From Halobacillus_B sp963739045 (GTDB lineage Bacteria > Bacillota > Bacilli > Bacillales > Halobacillaceae), in the NCBI GenBank assembly GCA_963739045.1, contig CAVTYY010000005.1, forward strand, positions 620,001 to 684,000: a stretch of DNA of 64,000 bases, read 5' to 3'. The notes under the pieces are model-generated. The model was not told where the DNA came from. It searched no databases and saw only the letters and a program-made list of their open reading frames with translations. A program made the translations under genes and the position numbers. The stretch's first letter is position 1. Each line of letters begins with the position of its first letter. This document shows positions 60,977-64,000 of this stretch, piece by piece.

Positions 60977-61449
60977 AAAAAAACATGTTAATTTTTGGAG
61001 GAGGACTAGTGCTTCTGCTAGTGATATTAGCGGTAGTCGTCAATTATCAAGGCTCAAAGAAATCAGAAGGCAATTCGTATGGCAAGGATAATTTAAAACA
61101 ATCGACCATTGACCTGCTGGATGATCCACTCTACCAAAATATTATTCAGCCGGATGATTTGGAGAAACAAATCAAATCAGGTGAGTCTACCACCGTTTAT
61201 TTCTTTAGTCCTGAATGCTCGCATTGTAAGCGCACGACTCCTATCGTTGTGCCTCTTGCCAAGGATATGGGAGTAGATTTATTAAAAATGAATGTGCTTG
61301 AATTTCAAAGTCAGTGGCAAAAGTATGGGATAGAAGGGACTCCAACCATAATTCACTTTGAAGATGGGGAAGAAACTGCGCGGATTGTTGGAGAGAACCC
61401 CGAATCAGCTTATAAGGATTTCTTTCAAAAACAAGCAGGGAAAGATTAA
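60973..61449 (+). CDS. Membrane-anchored thioredoxin-like partner of BdbC
   Basis: A 158-residue protein with an N-terminal membrane segment (about 5-24) and an extracytoplasmic thioredoxin fold: active site C-S-H-C in FFSPECSHCKRT (about 83-86) and the cis-Pro in GTPTIIHF. It lacks the helical insert of DsbA/BdbD and is thus closer to BdbA/TrxA-type proteins. With BdbC it probably forms disulfides in exported proteins. Confidence 0.85.
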   Translation: MKKNMLIFGGGLVLLLVILAVVVNYQGSKKSEGNSYGKDNLKQSTIDLLDDPLYQNIIQPDDLEKQIKSGESTTVYFFSPECSHCKRTTPIVVPLAKDMGVDLLKMNVLEFQSQWQKYGIEGTPTIIHFEDGEETARIVGENPESAYKDFFQKQAGKD

Positions 61450-61454
61450 ATCAT

Positions 61455-61492
61455 GCTAAAAAAAGTGAGCGGCCGCTGGCTGCTCACTTTTG
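61455..61492. terminator. Bidirectional terminator
   Basis: AAAAGTGAGC/GCTCACTTTT stem with an inner GC-rich loop, between converging genes. Confidence 0.85.
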
Positions 61493-61497
61493 CTGTG

Positions 61498-62004
61498 TTA
61501 TTCTTCGAGTTGAGTCATGTGATATTTAGTAATGTAGGCTGGACCATCAATAAAGGAAGGTTTCTTTGTATGTTTAGGTCCGGAATTCTTATGTGCTTCC
61601 TCGAAGGATTGAGAGTTTTTCCAGTCCTCAAAATCCTGAGAATTACGCCATTGGGTGAGAACAATATACGTGTTTCCCTTCAGCGGGCGTAAAATACGGA
61701 TAGCCTGGAAGCCTTCTCTGTTTTCCACTTGCCCGGCCCTGTTTTTAAAGCGGTCTTCGAAAACTGGACGACCTTCATAAGAAACGGGAATATTATTCAT
61801 CACTACGTAACCGTTCTCTAATAGGTTTCCAGTGGCATCAACTACTTCAAAGTTTCTGCCTTCATCAAAAATAGATAGTTCTTCACCTTCATAATAGGCG
61901 ACCGTTTTATCATGGTCCTGCATAAATAACAGGCCCGCATCAGGGTGCTGCTGAGCTAGCTTTGCTAAGTAGTTCGCGGTACCATTTGTCATAGATACTT
62001 TCAT
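61498..62004 (-). CDS. hmoB: Heme-degrading monooxygenase HmoB
   Basis: A 168-residue protein, near the length of B. subtilis HmoB (YhgC). The C-terminal ABM fold begins at about 65; FQAIRILRPLKGNTYIVLTQWRN and SFEEAHKNSG carry the family features, the His being the heme contact. It releases iron from heme in the cytoplasm. Divergent from pbpF, as in B. subtilis order. Ribosome site AAAGGAGC. Confidence 0.92.
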   Translation of the reverse strand: MKVSMTNGTANYLAKLAQQHPDAGLLFMQDHDKTVAYYEGEELSIFDEGRNFEVVDATGNLLENGYVVMNNIPVSYEGRPVFEDRFKNRAGQVENREGFQAIRILRPLKGNTYIVLTQWRNSQDFEDWKNSQSFEEAHKNSGPKHTKKPSFIDGPAYITKYHMTQLEE

Positions 62005-62079
62005 ACGATTAGCTCCTTTCCTTCATTATTTTCAGTTTAGCAATATGGAGGGAGTCGTAGCAAGTTAAAAGAGGACCTC

Positions 62080-64000
62080 ATGAGGATTTTAGAAAGGGTG
62101 CATGTGCTGTTGAACATTAAAGATCAACTGCCGGGTTTCCCGCGTTGGATCCGCCGGTTTAAATGGCCTGTTATGATAGTTGCAGGCTCGTTATTATTAG
62201 CTCTCTTAGGTTATTTTATTATTATTTTCGGCGGAAGGGTTGTCGTGGACGATAAAAAACTGGTATTCGATTCCTTGTCAACAGTGGAAACAAAGGATGG
62301 CCAAGTGATCGAGGAAATTTACTCAGAACATCGTCAGGTCGTTCCTTTATCCGATATCCCGAAGCCTGTACAGAATGCTTTCGTTGCTATTGAAGACAGC
62401 CGCTTTTATCAACATGCCGGTATTGATGTCCAGTCGATTGGCAGAGCGATTTTTCGCGACTTGGCGGCAAGGAAGAAAGTAGAAGGCGGGAGTACCATCA
62501 CTCAGCAATTAGTGAAAAATGTGTACTTAACGAATGATAAAACTTATATGAGAAAAACCAAAGAAGTCATGGGTGCTATTTATTTAGAACGCAATTATTC
62601 GAAAGATGAATTGTTAGAGCTGTATCTTAACCAAATTTATTTTGGAGACGGAGTGTACGGCATTGAATCGGCTGCCCGTCATTATTTTAATAAAGATGTC
62701 TCCGAATTATCGACTGCCCAGGGCGCCTTGCTCGCGGGACTTCCTAAAGCCCCTAACCATTATTCCCCTTTCGATCATCCCCAAGAAGCAAAGAAGAGAC
62801 GTGATCTCGTCCTTTCACGAATGGAGGATTTGGGAATGATCAAAGTGAACAAAATGCTCAGGATGCAAGGTACAACACTTGCCGTGAGTAAGACCAAGCA
62901 AGAAGAAGAGACGTGGTCGAATAGTTATGTAGACTTAGTGATTCAGGAAGCTGCCGATCGCTATAACCTCTCGCGTGATGAATTAAAACGAGGGGGCTAT
63001 CGAATTATTGCAGAGATAGACCCAGACATTCAAAGGATTGCTGCAAAGCAAATGAAGAATGGCGAATTCGTCCCAGGTTCAAAAAAGCAAGTAGAAGGTG
63101 CTTTAACGCTGATGGATAGCTCGAGCGGAGCTATTGTTGCCGCTGTAGGCGGGAGGGAATTCAAACACGGTGATCTAAACAGAGTAATGACCAGGCATCA
63201 GCCCGGCTCGACCATTAAACCACTTGCTGTATATGGTCCGGCATTATCAGGTCCTCGTTTTGTTCCTTATTCCTTACTTGTGGATGAACCTAAGAATTAT
63301 GGAGATTATCAACCGCGAAACTATGATGACCAGTATAACGGAGCTGTGTCTTTGTATGAGGCGTTAGTTGAATCCAAGAATGCGCCAGCTGTATGGCTGC
63401 TGGATCAGATCGGTATTTCTAAATCCAAGGAGTATTTAAAGAACCTTGGTTTGGAAACCAGCGACAAGGGACTGGCCATCGCACTGGGGGGTCTAAGCAA
63501 GGGCTATTCCACTCTGCAAATGACCGATGCCTATGGCAGTTTAGCAAACAACGGAAAAATAATGGACAGCTTTACCATTCAGCGAATCATTGATCGAAAT
63601 GGCAAGGTTATCGACAGGCACACCGCTTCTGAGACACAAGTCTTTAATAAACAAGCGGCATGGGATTTGACAGAAATGCTGCAAACTACTGTCGAAGCAG
63701 GAACAGCTAAACCAGGGAGCTATTCGAAAGCCTTAGCCGGCAAGACTGGAACACAGCAGCACCCCGCTGTAAAAGGGAAGAATAAAGATGTGTGGTTTGC
63801 GGGATACACGCCGGAATATGCTGGGTCTCTTTGGATGGGGTATGATCAATCAGGCAGAGATTATTACTTGAATGGAGGAAGTGAATATCCGACTAAACTG
63901 ATGAAGTCAATTTTGACGGAAATCGATCAGAGAAAGAATCTGAAATCTGAGTTCTCTGTACCTGAAGGGGTGGAGTCGCTGCCGAAGCCTGTCCATCTGC
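62080..64000 (+). CDS. pbpF: Class A penicillin-binding protein PbpF, 3'-truncated by the window
   Basis: The frame from 62080 is open to the window end (640 codons). A membrane anchor lies at about 31-53. Glycosyltransferase motifs: AIEDSRFYQHAG (Glu at about 105) and EGGSTITQQLVKN. Transpeptidase motifs: HQPGSTIKP (Ser at about 377), SKN in VESKNAP, KTGT in LAGKTGTQ (about 554). It polymerises and cross-links peptidoglycan. Position beside hmoB indicates pbpF, a forespore-linked PBP in B. subtilis. ATG with GAGG five bases before. Confidence 0.93.
   Translation, partial: MRILERVHVLLNIKDQLPGFPRWIRRFKWPVMIVAGSLLLALLGYFIIIFGGRVVVDDKKLVFDSLSTVETKDGQVIEEIYSEHRQVVPLSDIPKPVQNAFVAIEDSRFYQHAGIDVQSIGRAIFRDLAARKKVEGGSTITQQLVKNVYLTNDKTYMRKTKEVMGAIYLERNYSKDELLELYLNQIYFGDGVYGIESAARHYFNKDVSELSTAQGALLAGLPKAPNHYSPFDHPQEAKKRRDLVLSRMEDLGMIKVNKMLRMQGTTLAVSKTKQEEETWSNSYVDLVIQEAADRYNLSRDELKRGGYRIIAEIDPDIQRIAAKQMKNGEFVPGSKKQVEGALTLMDSSSGAIVAAVGGREFKHGDLNRVMTRHQPGSTIKPLAVYGPALSGPRFVPYSLLVDEPKNYGDYQPRNYDDQYNGAVSLYEALVESKNAPAVWLLDQIGISKSKEYLKNLGLETSDKGLAIALGGLSKGYSTLQMTDAYGSLANNGKIMDSFTIQRIIDRNGKVIDRHTASETQVFNKQAAWDLTEMLQTTVEAGTAKPGSYSKALAGKTGTQQHPAVKGKNKDVWFAGYTPEYAGSLWMGYDQSGRDYYLNGGSEYPTKLMKSILTEIDQRKNLKSEFSVPEGVESLPKPVHL

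Noticed and set aside
61453..61692. Plus-strand 79-codon frame
   Set aside because: It starts in the terminator region and is antisense to hmoB, which is a recognisable gene.
62005..62079. Fur box between hmoB and pbpF
   Set aside because: No adequate match to the inverted Fur motif; only loosely AT-rich bases.
62642..62839. Plus-strand 65-codon frame
   Set aside because: It is a shadow within pbpF, whose motifs are in another frame.
1..64000. Transposase, integrase, phage, CRISPR, toxin-antitoxin or restriction genes
   Set aside because: I looked for their motifs in the encoded proteins and for regular short repeats and found none.

Overview
The window looks like chromosome from a low-GC, endospore-forming Gram-positive bacterium of the Bacillaceae. 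It encodes an alpha/beta-type small acid-soluble spore protein with a forespore-type promoter, a YjcZ-type spore miniprotein and YhaL. It also follows Bacillus subtilis gene order over a long stretch: yheB, yheA, yhaR, yhzD, yhaQ, yhaP, yhaO, yhaN, yhaM, yhaL, prsA, hpr, yhaI, yhaH, trpP, hit, ecsA, ecsB, ecsC, yhaA, and at the end hmoB next to pbpF. Glycine-betaine uptake genes with GbsR-type regulators and an NhaC-type antiporter fit a salt-tolerant genus such as Halobacillus, but that genus guess is inference. I saw no rRNA, tRNA, CRISPR array, prophage or transposase gene.

Layout. 1-14.3 kb: accessory and housekeeping genes. These are the edge of an ABC ATPase, three GNAT acetyltransferases, maa, a methionine aminopeptidase, a row of four cold-shock genes, a pseudo-metallopeptidase with an alpha/beta hydrolase, a BtuF-like protein, an MBL hydrolase, nhaC under a tyrosine T-box, azlCD and a manganese-type CDF exporter. 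14.3-28.8 kb: wrbA, an IDEAL-domain protein, a VanY-type lipoprotein, an oxidoreductase, a UMF1 transporter, a zinc phospholipase-like protein, a candidate sRNA, fumC, the SASP gene, msmX with a PucR-type gene, a CsoR/CstR repressor and a tetR-MFS drug-efflux operon with clear operators. 28.9-55.3 kb: the conserved yhe/yha/ecs block, interrupted by a divergent gbsR-like/opuAA-opuAB locus that lacks the binding-protein gene. 55.3-64 kb: repeats, a ferritin-like protein, an MFS transporter, liaFSR, a disulfide-bond pair, hmoB and the start of pbpF.

Regulation can be read directly at several places: the Tyr T-box before nhaC, a TRAP-type NAG-triplet array over the trpP ribosome binding site, paired inverted repeats in the tetR promoter, a 20-bp palindrome before opuA, an MhqR-like box before wrbA, a sigma-G-type promoter before the SASP gene, and extended -10 promoters with long leaders on every csp gene.

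The intergenic DNA carries several dispersed repeat families: a roughly 270-390 bp element with TGGGACA/TGTCCCA ends, a GC-rich structured repeat (once nested in the former), a roughly 80-110 bp stem element, a 122-bp repeat found twice in tandem and once alone, and a family of related terminator hairpins. I found no convincing wholly new multi-gene system. The strongest leads are the candidate sRNA at about 21.2-21.3 kb, the repeat families, the binding-protein-less OpuA locus and the pseudo-gluzincin.
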